A DNA stretch of 64,000 bases. It comes from Streptomyces griseoloalbus (GTDB lineage Bacteria; Actinomycetota; Actinomycetes; Streptomycetales; Streptomycetaceae). The stretch covers positions 248,001 to 312,000 of the forward strand of contig BMUD01000004.1 in NCBI GenBank assembly GCA_014650015.1, read 5' to 3'. A program made the position numbers and the translations under genes. Under the pieces are notes generated by a model. That model had not been told where the DNA came from, did no database searches, and saw only the letters and a list, made by a program, of their open reading frames with translations. Of this stretch, positions 34,861-43,065 are shown piece by piece (the first letter of the stretch is position 1; every line of letters begins with the position of its first letter).

Positions 34861-34892
34861 GGTGCCCGGTTCCCCCCGGGGAGCCGGGCACC
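34861..34892. terminator. Bidirectional terminator between TPR and PepSY genes
   Basis: Arms of 15 bases (34861-34875 and 34878-34892) pair with one G-U and begin GGTGCCCGG / CCGGGCACC. The stem lies between the convergent genes and could stop transcription from both sides. Confidence 0.75.
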
Positions 34893-34910
34893 TGCGCATG
34901 AGGGCCTGCG

Positions 34911-36326
34911 TCAGCGCACCGTCGTGCCGCTGGCGTACGTCCGCCTGCCTCGGCGGTGGGCGATCTCCCCCAGCACGATGTCGACGGCGAGGAACACCGC
35001 CAGCGGGATGCCGAGCAGCGGAACGAAGTAGCCCAGTACGGCGATCAGCGCCAGCAGCGGGACGAGGAGGTACGGCGGCACCTGCTGCCACGCTCCCCGT
35101 GGGATCGGCTTTCCGAAGGCGGAGCCCCGGCCCCGCTGCCACCACATGCGGTAACCCCAAAGGATCAGCAGGATCAGGGCGAGGGCGAGCACCATCAGTG
35201 CGATCTGGTTCACCAGGCCGAACAGATTGCCCGTGTGCAGATCGATGCCCCAGCGGGTGAGTTTCGCGAGCACCGGATAGTCGGCGAACCGCAGGACGTC
35301 GGTGACCTGGCCGGTGGCGGGGTCGACGGCGACCGAGTCCTGCTTCTCGGGCCAGCTGCGCTGGATCTGCTGTACGACGTAGGCGGACTTCGCGTCGGCG
35401 GGCGGCACGATCTCCACCGGGTTGCCCAGGCCCTCGGCCCGTGCCGCCGCGAGGACCTTGTCCAGGCCGACCCCGTGCGCCGCGTCGCCCGCCGTGGCGC
35501 CGGCCGAGCCGTGGCCCGCGTGTTCGCCGGCCGCCGCGGCCGACACCGACGGGGTCTCCTGGCCGAGGGAGGCGCGCAGGTCGCCGATGTTCGCACCGGC
35601 GTAGGTGGACCAGGTCAGGCCGGTCGCCGAGAGGAAGATGAAGCCGGCCGCCGCCCAGACGCCCACGCCGCCGTGCAGGGCCAGCGTGCGGCGCCGTCCG
35701 CTGGTGCCGCGCACCTTGCGCAGGGCGCGGCGCCGGGAGAACCACAGCACCAGTCCGCCGCCCGCGATCACCCACAGCCAACTGGCCGCGAACTCGCTGT
35801 AGAGGCGGCCCGTTTCACCGAGGTGCAGATCGCGGTGGAACTCGTCGATCCAGGTGCGCAGCGGCAGCGCGCCCGTGGAGCCGTACTGTTCCAGCGCGCC
35901 GCGCACCTCCCCGGTGTACGGGTCGACGAACACGGCCAGGGTGTGGTCGGGGTCCACGCCCGGTATACCGGACAGCATCACCCTGGTGGTGGCGTTGGGC
36001 TCGGGTGAGGGACGTACGGCGGCGACCGTGCCCTCGGGATGGGCCTCGCGGGCGGCGGCCACCTGTACGGAGACGGGCAGTTCGCGGTCGCCGACGGGGA
36101 CGGTCAGCTCATGGTCGTAGGCGATCTTCTCGGCCTGGAAGGAAGCGGCGTACAGCAGGCCGGTGAGGGCGGCGACGAGGAGGAACGGCGCCACCAGCAC
36201 TCCCGCGTAGAAGTGCAGGCGCAGGACGAGGGGGCGCAGACCGGCCCATGCGCTCTTCGCGGGTGCGGGGGCGGGGGCGGGTGGTCGGGGGGCGTCGTCC
36301 GTGGTGGGCGAGGGAGCGGTGGTCAT
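34911..36326 (-). CDS. PepSY-associated transmembrane protein
   Basis: A 471-residue membrane protein of the PepSY-TM family (PiuB/iron-uptake-associated type). The first helix region reads LRLHFYAGVLVAPFLLVAALTGLLYA, with the conserved LHFYAG His. Three further membrane blocks follow (WLWVIAGGGLVLWF; GVWAAAGFIFLSATGLTWS; ALMVLALALILLILWGYRMWWQR). Soluble PepSY-like loops lie between them (DEFHRDLHLGETGRLYSEF; VDPATGQVTDVLRFADYPVLAKLTRWGIDLHTGNLFGL). Related proteins reduce ferric siderophores or heme at the membrane. ATG 36326 gives the standard N-terminus. Confidence 0.85.
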   Translation of the reverse strand: MTTAPSPTTDDAPRPPAPAPAPAKSAWAGLRPLVLRLHFYAGVLVAPFLLVAALTGLLYAASFQAEKIAYDHELTVPVGDRELPVSVQVAAAREAHPEGTVAAVRPSPEPNATTRVMLSGIPGVDPDHTLAVFVDPYTGEVRGALEQYGSTGALPLRTWIDEFHRDLHLGETGRLYSEFAASWLWVIAGGGLVLWFSRRRALRKVRGTSGRRRTLALHGGVGVWAAAGFIFLSATGLTWSTYAGANIGDLRASLGQETPSVSAAAAGEHAGHGSAGATAGDAAHGVGLDKVLAAARAEGLGNPVEIVPPADAKSAYVVQQIQRSWPEKQDSVAVDPATGQVTDVLRFADYPVLAKLTRWGIDLHTGNLFGLVNQIALMVLALALILLILWGYRMWWQRGRGSAFGKPIPRGAWQQVPPYLLVPLLALIAVLGYFVPLLGIPLAVFLAVDIVLGEIAHRRGRRTYASGTTVR

Positions 36327-36455
36327 CGGTGGGGTTCTCCCGGGGACGTCTCGGCGGGCGGGGTGGTGGTGCAGTAGTCGGAGTGGCGGGGCGCCGAGTT
36401 CCCGGGGAACGTGTGTGATCTGTGACACACGTGAGGGACGTGTCATCCTGACGGG

Positions 36456-37100
36456 ATGGGAGTCCCGGACGATCGCGCGCCCTTGGCCGAGCGGATCGAG
36501 CAACTGCTCGCCGCGGAGCAGCCGTTGCCCATCGTGGCGGCCGGTGATCCCGTGCTGCGCCGCGGTACCGAGCCGTACGACGGTCAGCTGGAGCCCGCTC
36601 TCCTGGCCCGGTTCGTGGAGGCGCTGCGGGTCACCATGCGCGCGGCGCCGGGTGTCGGACTGGCCGCACCTCAGGTCGGGGTGGGGCTGCGGATCGCGGT
36701 GATCGAGGATCCCGCGCCCGTTCCGGAGGAGGTGCGCCTGGCGCGCGGGCGGGTGCCGCAGCCGTTCCGGGTGCTGGTCAATCCGGTGTACGAGCCGGTC
36801 GGCACCGGGCGTGTCGGGTTCTTCGAGGGATGCCTGAGCGTGCCGGGGTATCAGGCGGTGGTGGCACGGCCCACCGAAGTGCGGCTGACCGGGCAGGACG
36901 AGCACGGGCGGGCGCTGGACGAGGTGTTCGCCGGGTGGCCCGCGCGGATCGTGCAGCACGAGACGGACCACCTCGACGGCACGCTGTATCTCGACCGGGC
37001 CGAACCGCGCTCGCTGTCGGCCCATCAGGCCGTGGCGGAGCACTGGTCGCAGCCGACGCCGGAGCGGGCGGCGCGGGCCCTGGGCTTCGACCTGCCGTAG
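36456..37100 (+). CDS. def: Peptide deformylase
   Basis: A 214-residue metallo-hydrolase that removes the N-formyl group from new proteins. All three motifs are intact: GVGLAAPQVG (66-75), EGCLSVPG (124-131, metal ligand Cys126) and QHETDHLDG (167-175, ligands His168 and His172, catalytic Glu169). Its N-terminal extension of about 25 residues is common in actinobacteria, which often carry several def genes. A deformylase here, away from fmt, is likely a paralogue. Confidence 0.95.
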   Translation: MGVPDDRAPLAERIEQLLAAEQPLPIVAAGDPVLRRGTEPYDGQLEPALLARFVEALRVTMRAAPGVGLAAPQVGVGLRIAVIEDPAPVPEEVRLARGRVPQPFRVLVNPVYEPVGTGRVGFFEGCLSVPGYQAVVARPTEVRLTGQDEHGRALDEVFAGWPARIVQHETDHLDGTLYLDRAEPRSLSAHQAVAEHWSQPTPERAARALGFDLP

Positions 37101-37624
37101 CCGGTCCGTCGGACGGGCGGACGGCGAACGAGCGGGACGGGCGGGACGGGCGGACGAGCGGGACGAGCGGACGGCGAACGAGCGGGCGGACGGCGAACGA
37201 GCGGGCGGACGGCGAACGAGCGGGCGGGCGGGCGGCCGGCGGACGAGCGGGACGGGCGGGCGGCGGACGAGCGGGACGGCCGGATCGCGGTATCCCGGCC
37301 CGGGCTCGGGGGATGTGACCCCGTGGTGCGTCCGATGGCCGTCGGACGGTACCCGCGCCGAGGCGGCGGCCGCGGGACGCCCGCTCCGGGCCGCGAAGGG
37401 GGCACGCGCCCCGGCCGAGGAAGAGCACCCCGGCGGTGGCGAAGCCCCACCCCCGCGCCCACCCGGCCCGCCAGGCCACGCGCCTCGGACGCGGCGGGTC
37501 ACGCACCCCCGCCCGGGAAGGTCACACCGGCCGCGCGGAGGCCCCGCCCCGGCCCCGGGAGGACTCGCCCCCGCGGAGGCACCTCCGCCGCGAAGGGCGC
37601 CCGCCCGGCGCGTGAGCCGCAGGC
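37101..37624. other. Gene-poor GC-rich spacer
   Basis: 524 bases between def and the flavoprotein gene. The first part is the 19-bp tandem repeat described separately. The rest (37300-37620) is strongly biased toward G and C in every frame and encodes only low-complexity Arg/Pro/Ala/Gly strings. I see no supported gene. Confidence 0.6.
37109..37282. repeat. 19-bp tandem repeat region
   Basis: Three contiguous perfect copies of GGACGGCGAACGAGCGGGC occupy 37169-37225, and a near copy lies at 37119-37137. Diverged GGACGAGCGGGACGGGCGG-like units fill the remainder to 37282. It begins a few bases after the def stop codon. Confidence 0.85.
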
Positions 37625-39070
37625 TCAGGCGTCCCGGTACGCCTCCAGCAGGCGCAGCCACACCTCGCTGATCGTCGGGTACGACGGGACCGCGTGCCAC
37701 AGCCGGCCGATGGGTACCTGGGCGGCGACCGCGATGGTCGCCGAGTGGATCAGTTCGCCGACGCCGGGGCCGACGAGGGTGAGTCCGCGCAGGATCTCGT
37801 CCTCGAGGTCGACGACCATGCGGGCGCGGCCCTTGTAGCCGTCGGCGTACAGGCCGGCGCCGGCGACCGAGGACAGGTCGACGTCGACGGCGCGGACGCG
37901 GTGGCCCTCCTGTTCCGCCTCGGCCAGCGAGAGGCCGACGGAGGCCACCTCCGGGTCGGTGAAGACGACCTGCGGGACGGCGGCGTGGTCGGCTGTGGCG
38001 GCGTGGGCGCCCCAGTCCTCCGCGTGTACGGGCTCGCCGGCGGCGCGGGTGGCGATGGCGGCGCCCGCGATCCGGGCCTGGTACTTGCCCTGGTGGGTGA
38101 GCAGGGCACGGTGGTTGGTGTCGCCGACGGCGTACAGCCAGTCGTGGCCGCTGACCCGCAGGCTGTCGTCCACGCCGAGCCACGCGCCGGGCTCGATGCC
38201 GATCGTCTCCAGCCCGATGTCGTCGGTGCGCGGGGCGCGGCCGGTGGCGAAGAGGATCTCGTCGGCCTCGATCCGGTCACCACCGTCGGTGACGACGAGG
38301 ACGGTGCCGTTCTCCCTGGTCACCGACTTCACGGAGGTGCCGGTACGGATGTCCGCGCCGGCCTCGGTGAGGGCCTCGGCGACCATGTCGCCGGCGAACG
38401 GCTCCATGCGGTTCAGCAGGCTCTTGCCGCGTACCAGGACGGTGACCCGGGAGCCGAGCGCCTGCCAGGCGCAGGCCATCTCGGTGGCGACGACACCGCC
38501 GCCGACCACGACGAGCCGGCCGGGCACGGACTGGGCGCTGGTGGCCTCCCGGCTGGTCCACGGCTTGACCTCGGCGAGCCCGGGCAGGTCGGGCAGCTGG
38601 GCCCGGCTGCCGGTGCAGACGACGACGGCGTGCCGGGCGGTGAGGACCCGCCGGCCGCCGTCGGATCCGGTGACGGTGACGGTACGCGGACCGGTGAGCC
38701 GTCCGTGGCCGCGGTACAGGTCGGCGCCGATGCCCTCCAGCCACCGGACCTGGCCGTCGTCCTTCCAGTGCGAGGTGAAGTAGTCCCGGTGGGCGAGTAC
38801 CGCGGCGGCGTCCAGGGGGCCCTGGACCGACTGGCTCAGGCCGGGGACACGGCGGGCGTCGGCCCGGGCGATGACCGGGCGCAGCAGGGCCTTGCTGGGC
38901 ATGCACGCCCAGTAGGAGCACTCGCCGCCCACCAGTTCGCTCTCCACGACCGCGGTGGTGAGTCCGGCGGCGCGGGTGCGGTCGGCGACGTTCTCACCCA
39001 CGGGCCCGGCGCCGAGCACCACCACGTCGTAGGCGGTGGATTCCATGTGCGTCGATTGCGTTTCCGTCAT
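37625..39070 (-). CDS. FAD-dependent pyridine nucleotide-disulfide oxidoreductase
   Basis: A 481-residue protein of the dihydrolipoamide dehydrogenase/mercuric reductase group. The FAD motif is VVVLGAGPVGENVADRTR. The redox pair GGECSYWACMPSK has Cys51 and Cys56 in CX4C. The NAD motif is LVVVGGGVVATEMACAW and the second FAD motif LYAVGDTNHRALLTHQG. The usual C-terminal HxHPTxxE is replaced by PSYPTISE, so the catalytic His is Tyr. It is divergent from thioredoxin across about 118 bases. It may reduce a disulfide or quinone; lipoamide is unlikely. Confidence 0.85.
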   Translation of the reverse strand: MTETQSTHMESTAYDVVVLGAGPVGENVADRTRAAGLTTAVVESELVGGECSYWACMPSKALLRPVIARADARRVPGLSQSVQGPLDAAAVLAHRDYFTSHWKDDGQVRWLEGIGADLYRGHGRLTGPRTVTVTGSDGGRRVLTARHAVVVCTGSRAQLPDLPGLAEVKPWTSREATSAQSVPGRLVVVGGGVVATEMACAWQALGSRVTVLVRGKSLLNRMEPFAGDMVAEALTEAGADIRTGTSVKSVTRENGTVLVVTDGGDRIEADEILFATGRAPRTDDIGLETIGIEPGAWLGVDDSLRVSGHDWLYAVGDTNHRALLTHQGKYQARIAGAAIATRAAGEPVHAEDWGAHAATADHAAVPQVVFTDPEVASVGLSLAEAEQEGHRVRAVDVDLSSVAGAGLYADGYKGRARMVVDLEDEILRGLTLVGPGVGELIHSATIAVAAQVPIGRLWHAVPSYPTISEVWLRLLEAYRDA

Positions 39071-39188
39071 GGCGTCAGTCTGGTCGGTGGTGTGCCCTGT
39101 GGCCACATGGGTAGGGGCGCGGAATACGCGACCGGCCCGCCGTGTTGTGCCGACGGCCCGACCCGACACCAGGAAGAGGACACACGCC

Positions 39189-39584
39189 ATGAGCAGCACC
39201 GTGGAGCTCACCAAGGAGAACTTCGACCAGATGGTCACGGACAACGAGTTCGTGCTGATCGACTTCTGGGCGGCCTGGTGCGGTCCGTGCCGTCAGTTCG
39301 CGCCGGTGTACGAGAAGGCGGCGGAGGAGAACCCGGACCTGGTCTTCGGCAAGGTGGACACCGAGGCGCAGCCGGAGCTGGCCGCGGCCTTCGGCATCCA
39401 GTCGATTCCCACGCTGATGATCGTGCGCGACCAGGTCGCCGTGTTCGCGCAGCCGGGTGCGCTGCCCGAGGCCGCGCTGACGGACGTCATCGGACAGGCC
39501 CGCAAGCTGGACATGGACGACGTCCGCAAGCAGATCGCCGAGCAGCAGGAGCAGCAGGGTGAGGCGGGGGCGCCGAACGCCTAG
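39189..39584 (+). CDS. trxA: Thioredoxin
   Basis: A 131-residue thioredoxin with the WCGPC active site (Cys31 and Cys34) in FVLIDFWAAWCGPCRQFAPVYEKAA and the cis-Pro in IQSIPTLMIV. It has an extra Gln/Glu-rich helical tail of about 20 residues (KQIAEQQEQQGEAG). ATG 39189 follows AGGAAGAGGA. It is divergent from a disulfide-oxidoreductase-like flavoprotein, a plausible redox partner, although a true thioredoxin reductase has a different fold. Confidence 0.93.
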   Translation: MSSTVELTKENFDQMVTDNEFVLIDFWAAWCGPCRQFAPVYEKAAEENPDLVFGKVDTEAQPELAAAFGIQSIPTLMIVRDQVAVFAQPGALPEAALTDVIGQARKLDMDDVRKQIAEQQEQQGEAGAPNA

Positions 39585-39638
39585 AACGGGTGCGGCGAAC
39601 GCCTGGAACGGATGAGGCGAACGCCTCTAGAACGGGTA
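39571..39638. repeat. Triplicated 22-24 bp repeat across the trx/aldH junction
   Basis: Three units (39571-39592, 39593-39614 and 39615-39638) share GCGAACGCCT and GAACGG. The first overlaps the last codons of trxA and the third contains the stop of the convergent aldehyde dehydrogenase gene. The array looks like duplication of the trxA 3' end. Confidence 0.75.
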
Positions 39639-41060
39639 CCGCGCGACGTCTGAGCGCACCGTCGTCCAGCGCAGGTCGGTGAACGCCTCCCGGTTGGCGT
39701 CGCCGCCGAAGCGGGAGCCGGTGCCGGACGCGCCGACCCCGCCGAAGGGGGCGACGGCCTCGTCGTTCACGGTCTGGTCGTTGATGTGCACGATCCCGGT
39801 CGGAATGCGTTCCGCGAGGTCCAGGCCGCGGGCCGGGTCCCGGGTGACGATGCCGAGCGCCAGTCCGTAGGTGCTCGCGGTGGCCAGTGAGACCGCCTCG
39901 TCGACGGTCGCGAAGGACCGTACGGGGGCCACCGGGCCGAAGACCTCCTCGGTGTAGGCGGGGGTGCGGTCGTCCGCGTCGGCGAGGACCGTGGGCCGGT
40001 AGAAGAGCCGGTCGTGGGTGCCGCCGGCGGCGAGTTCGGCACCGTGGGCGGTACTGCCCTCGACCAGGCCGTGCACCTTGGCGAGCTGGGCACGGTCGAT
40101 GAGCGGGCCGAGATGGACCTGCTCGCGGTGCGGGTCGCCGACGGTGAGCGAGTCCGCCTTGGCGGCCAGCCGGTCGACGTACTCGTCGTACAGCGAGGCG
40201 TGGACCAGGTGCCGCCCCGCCGTCATGCAGATCTGACCCTGGTGGAAGAACGATCCCCAGGCGGCCGTGGAGATCACCGCGTCGAGGTCGGCGTCCTCCA
40301 GCACGATCAGGGCGGAGTTGCCGCCCAGTTCCAGGTGCGCCCGCTTCAGATGGCGGCCGGCGGCCTCCCCGACGGCGCGCCCGGCGGCGGTGGAGCCGGT
40401 GAAGGAGATGACGGGGACGCGCGGGTCCGCGACCAGTGCCCGGCCGGCCTCCGGCCCGCCCGGCAGCACACGCAGCAGCCCTTCGGGCAGTCCCGCCTCC
40501 TCGAACACGGCCGCGAGCGCCAGTCCGCCGCAGACCGCGGTGCGCGGGTCGGGTTTGAGGACGACCGCGTTGCCGAGCGCCAGGGCCGGGGCGACGGAGC
40601 GGATGGACAGGATCAGCGGCGCGTTGAACGGGGCGATCACGCCCACCACGCCGACCGGCACGCGCCGGGTGTACGACAGCCGGGGTTCCTCGGTGGGCAG
40701 CACCTGTCCGGCCGGACGGGAGGCGAGGGCGGCGGCCCCGTAACACTCCTGGGCGGCGACATGGAGTTCGAAGTCGGCCTTGCCGGGGATGCTGCCGGCC
40801 TCGCGGATCAGCCATTCGCGGAGTTCGGCGTGGGCGGCGAACTGGTCGCCTGCCCTGCGGAGCACTCCGGCCCGGACGAAGTGCGGGGCCCTCGCCCACG
40901 CGGTCTGCGCTGTGCGGCCGGCCTCCGCCGCGGCCTCGACGTCCTCGGCGGTGGCGAGGGCGACCGTACCGAGGGTGTCACCGGTGGCGGGCTCGGTGAC
41001 GGTGTACTCGGGTCCCGTGAGCCGGCGGGACGGACGGGTCGTGCGGTCGAGCAGCGTCAT
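39627..41060 (-). CDS. Aldehyde dehydrogenase (benzaldehyde/vanillin dehydrogenase-like)
   Basis: A 477-residue NAD(P)-dependent aldehyde dehydrogenase. Signatures include IAPFNAPLILSIRSVAPALALGNAVVLKPDP, the catalytic Glu segment HLELGGNSALIVL and the catalytic Cys in FFHQGQICMTAGRH. Sequence texture is closest to the aromatic aldehyde (XylC/Vdh) subgroup, so benzoate- or vanillate-type products are plausible. ATG 41060. A LacI regulator gene lies upstream in the same orientation (122-base gap). A 15-base palindrome at 41150-41164 sits between them. Confidence 0.88.
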   Translation of the reverse strand: MTLLDRTTRPSRRLTGPEYTVTEPATGDTLGTVALATAEDVEAAAEAGRTAQTAWARAPHFVRAGVLRRAGDQFAAHAELREWLIREAGSIPGKADFELHVAAQECYGAAALASRPAGQVLPTEEPRLSYTRRVPVGVVGVIAPFNAPLILSIRSVAPALALGNAVVLKPDPRTAVCGGLALAAVFEEAGLPEGLLRVLPGGPEAGRALVADPRVPVISFTGSTAAGRAVGEAAGRHLKRAHLELGGNSALIVLEDADLDAVISTAAWGSFFHQGQICMTAGRHLVHASLYDEYVDRLAAKADSLTVGDPHREQVHLGPLIDRAQLAKVHGLVEGSTAHGAELAAGGTHDRLFYRPTVLADADDRTPAYTEEVFGPVAPVRSFATVDEAVSLATASTYGLALGIVTRDPARGLDLAERIPTGIVHINDQTVNDEAVAPFGGVGASGTGSRFGGDANREAFTDLRWTTVRSDVARYPF

Positions 41061-41149
41061 GACGGCTCTCCGATCGGTCACCGCGCGCCGTGAGGTGGCG
41101 GCGGCCCGGCTGTCCTCTCGCCTGCCCGTCCGGTCGGGCGCGCAACATC

Positions 41150-41164
41150 CCGGTCGTCGACCGG
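41150..41164. promoter_or_regulatory. Palindrome upstream of the aldehyde dehydrogenase gene
   Basis: CCGGTCGTCGACCGG has perfect 7-base arms around one central base. It lies 90 bases upstream of the aldehyde dehydrogenase start and 19 bases past the LacI stop. It could be an operator or a small terminator. Confidence 0.4.
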
Positions 41165-41182
41165 CCGCCGTCTTCCACGATG

Positions 41183-42235
41183 TCAGGTGGACTCGCGTCG
41201 CACCACCGACGCCCCCAGCACCTTGTGGGCCGAGGGCGCGGCGGCCGGGTCGCGCACCGCGCGGTCGACCAGTTCGGCCAGCTCGCGGCCGGACGGCAGT
41301 TCGAGGTGGACGGTGGTCAGCCGGGGCCGCAGCAGCCGGCCCAGCATCAGGTTGTCGGCGCCGATCAGGGCGGTCTCCTCGGGGATGCGGACGCCCTCGT
41401 CCTGCAGCGCGCGCATCAGCAGCATCGCGTACTCGTCGTTGTACGTGAACACGGCGTCGAGGCCGAGATCGCGCCAGCGGGCGGCGAGCCGTGCGGCGGC
41501 GCCCTCGTCGTGGGCGAGCGGCAGCTCGGTGACCGTGGCGTCCGTGCCGCGCAGGGCGGCGCGCACCCCCGCCAGCCGGGGCGCGGAGAACGCCTCCAGG
41601 CCGGGCTCTCTCGGGACGATCACGCCGATCCGGCGGTGGCCCCGGTCGAAGAGGTGGGCGCCGGCGCTGTGGCCGACGACGTCGTGGTCCATGAGCAGAG
41701 CGTGCGCGCCCTCGACGGACTCGGGGCCGAGGGTGACGACGGCGCGGGCGCCGGAGCGTTTGAGCACCTCGACGCCCCGGGGGCCGAGTCCGGAGCCGGG
41801 GACCAGGACCGCCACGGGCCGCAGTTCGGCCCAGGCGCGGGCGGCCTCGTCGTCGTGCAGGCCGACGGTGCCGTACTGCACGACCGTGTAGTCGAGGCGG
41901 CCGAGGGCGCCCTGGAGGTCGTTGATGAACTGGCTGTACAGCGGGCCGACCGGGAAGGACGGCGCGGGCATCAGGACCATCCGGCTGTGCCCCGCGCGCA
42001 GGCTGCGGGCCGCCGCGTGCGGCACGTACCCGAGTTCCCTCGCGGCCTCGCGGACCCGGCGCCGGGTGGGTTCGCTGATCCGGACGGTGCCGGCGTTGTT
42101 CAGGACGTACGAGACGGTCGCGCGCGAGACACCGGCCAGGCGGGCCACATCGGCGCTCGTGGGTACGGAGCGCGTCGGTGCGGGGGACGCGGGCGCGGGC
42201 GGCGGGTTCGTTATCTGCACCATGACGTACGGCAT
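41183..42235 (-). CDS. LacI-family regulator next to aldehyde dehydrogenase
   Basis: A LacI/GalR repressor of 346-350 residues. The HTH is TSADVARLAGVSRATVSYVLNNAGTVRISEPTRRRV, with the hinge helix AARSLRAG and a sugar-binding-like effector domain. ATG 42235 sits one base after AAGG, while ATG 42223 has 11 bases of spacing from AAGGA; either is possible. Gene order suggests it controls the downstream aldehyde dehydrogenase. The effector is unknown. Confidence 0.88.
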   Translation of the reverse strand: MPYVMVQITNPPPAPASPAPTRSVPTSADVARLAGVSRATVSYVLNNAGTVRISEPTRRRVREAARELGYVPHAAARSLRAGHSRMVLMPAPSFPVGPLYSQFINDLQGALGRLDYTVVQYGTVGLHDDEAARAWAELRPVAVLVPGSGLGPRGVEVLKRSGARAVVTLGPESVEGAHALLMDHDVVGHSAGAHLFDRGHRRIGVIVPREPGLEAFSAPRLAGVRAALRGTDATVTELPLAHDEGAAARLAARWRDLGLDAVFTYNDEYAMLLMRALQDEGVRIPEETALIGADNLMLGRLLRPRLTTVHLELPSGRELAELVDRAVRDPAAAPSAHKVLGASVVRREST

Positions 42236-42283
42236 CCTTGCAGAAGCCGTAACGGGGCCGACCGCCGGGTGAGTTGGGGCCCG

Positions 42284-42946
42284 TCAGCGGGAGGGCGCCG
42301 AGCCCGTCACCCGGTCGACCAGGTCCACCCAGGCGGCTTCCAGCCGTTCCGGCGGCATGCCGCACTGCCGGATCAGATGGTGGATCAGGGCGGGGTCGAG
42401 CTGGGCCATCAGCGTGTGGGCGAGGAGTTCGCAGTCCGCGTCCGGGACCGCCTCGCGCAGCAGCAGGGTGACGTGATGGCGCAGCACGCGGCGGGGCGGG
42501 CTGGTGAAGCGGCGGCCGGCCTGCGGTTCGGCGGCCAGTTGCAGTTCCAGTTCGTCGACGGTCCGGCGGAGCATGGCGCGGCCGAAGGCGCGCAGCCGCT
42601 CGGCGGGGGGTGCGCCAGGGCCGAGCGGTGGGGGGCCGGCGAGGAAGGCGGCCTGGAACTTCTTCTCGGAGTGGTCGAGGAGCGCCGTGAGCAGTCCGGT
42701 GCGGTCACCGAAGCGGCGGAAGACCGTCCCCTTGCCCACGCGGGCCGCTGCCGCCACCTCCTCCATGGTGATGCCGTCCGCCCCGCGCTCGGCGACGAGC
42801 AGCGCGGCCGCCTCCAGCAGCCGGGCCCGGTTGCGGGCGGCGTCGGCGCGCAGGCAGGGTTCGTCGGCGCCGGTGCCGAGCTGCAGCAACTCCTGGGGCC
42901 CGATGGGCTCCTGAGGCGTCGGGGCGGGCGGCGGTGCTGCGGACAT
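42284..42946 (-). CDS. TetR-family regulator of the FMN reductase gene
   Basis: A 220-residue TetR repressor with HTH ITMEEVAAAARVGKGTVFRRFGDRTGLLTALL (about residues 60-90). I chose ATG 42946 (MSAAPPPAPTPQEP). It is divergent from the FMN reductase gene. The 119-base gap contains two GGACC-NN-GGTCC palindromes that flank the likely promoters, the standard layout for an autoregulated TetR pair. Confidence 0.9.
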   Translation of the reverse strand: MSAAPPPAPTPQEPIGPQELLQLGTGADEPCLRADAARNRARLLEAAALLVAERGADGITMEEVAAAARVGKGTVFRRFGDRTGLLTALLDHSEKKFQAAFLAGPPPLGPGAPPAERLRAFGRAMLRRTVDELELQLAAEPQAGRRFTSPPRRVLRHHVTLLLREAVPDADCELLAHTLMAQLDPALIHHLIRQCGMPPERLEAAWVDLVDRVTGSAPSR

Positions 42947-42972
42947 GAAGCCAGCGTAAAGCATCGGGAAGA

Positions 42973-42992
42973 AACTGGACCACGGTCCGGTT
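42973..42992. promoter_or_regulatory. TetR operator 1
   Basis: AACTGGACCACGGTCCGGTT is a 20-base palindrome with one mismatch per arm and the core GGACC-AC-GGTCC. It lies 27 bases upstream of the TetR start. Confidence 0.75.
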
Positions 42993-43008
42993 GAACTGCT
43001 ACACAGGT

Positions 43009-43028
43009 AAGTGGACCCCGGTCCGGAT
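43009..43028. promoter_or_regulatory. TetR operator 2
   Basis: AAGTGGACCCCGGTCCGGAT contains the same core (GGACC-CC-GGTCC) with weaker outer symmetry. Its centre is 36 bases from that of operator 1 and it lies 38 bases upstream of the FMN reductase start. Confidence 0.7.
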
Positions 43029-43065
43029 TGTTAAGACCACGTTTCAGCGCCCTTGGAGTCTCGCC

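Noticed and set aside
37109-37282. A second CRISPR-like array
   Set aside because: Contiguous 19-base units without unique spacers; a simple tandem repeat.
37323-37838. An open frame rich in Pro, Arg and Gly after the 19-bp repeats
   Set aside because: Composition is the same in every frame, third-position bias is lacking and it runs into the opposite-strand flavoprotein gene.
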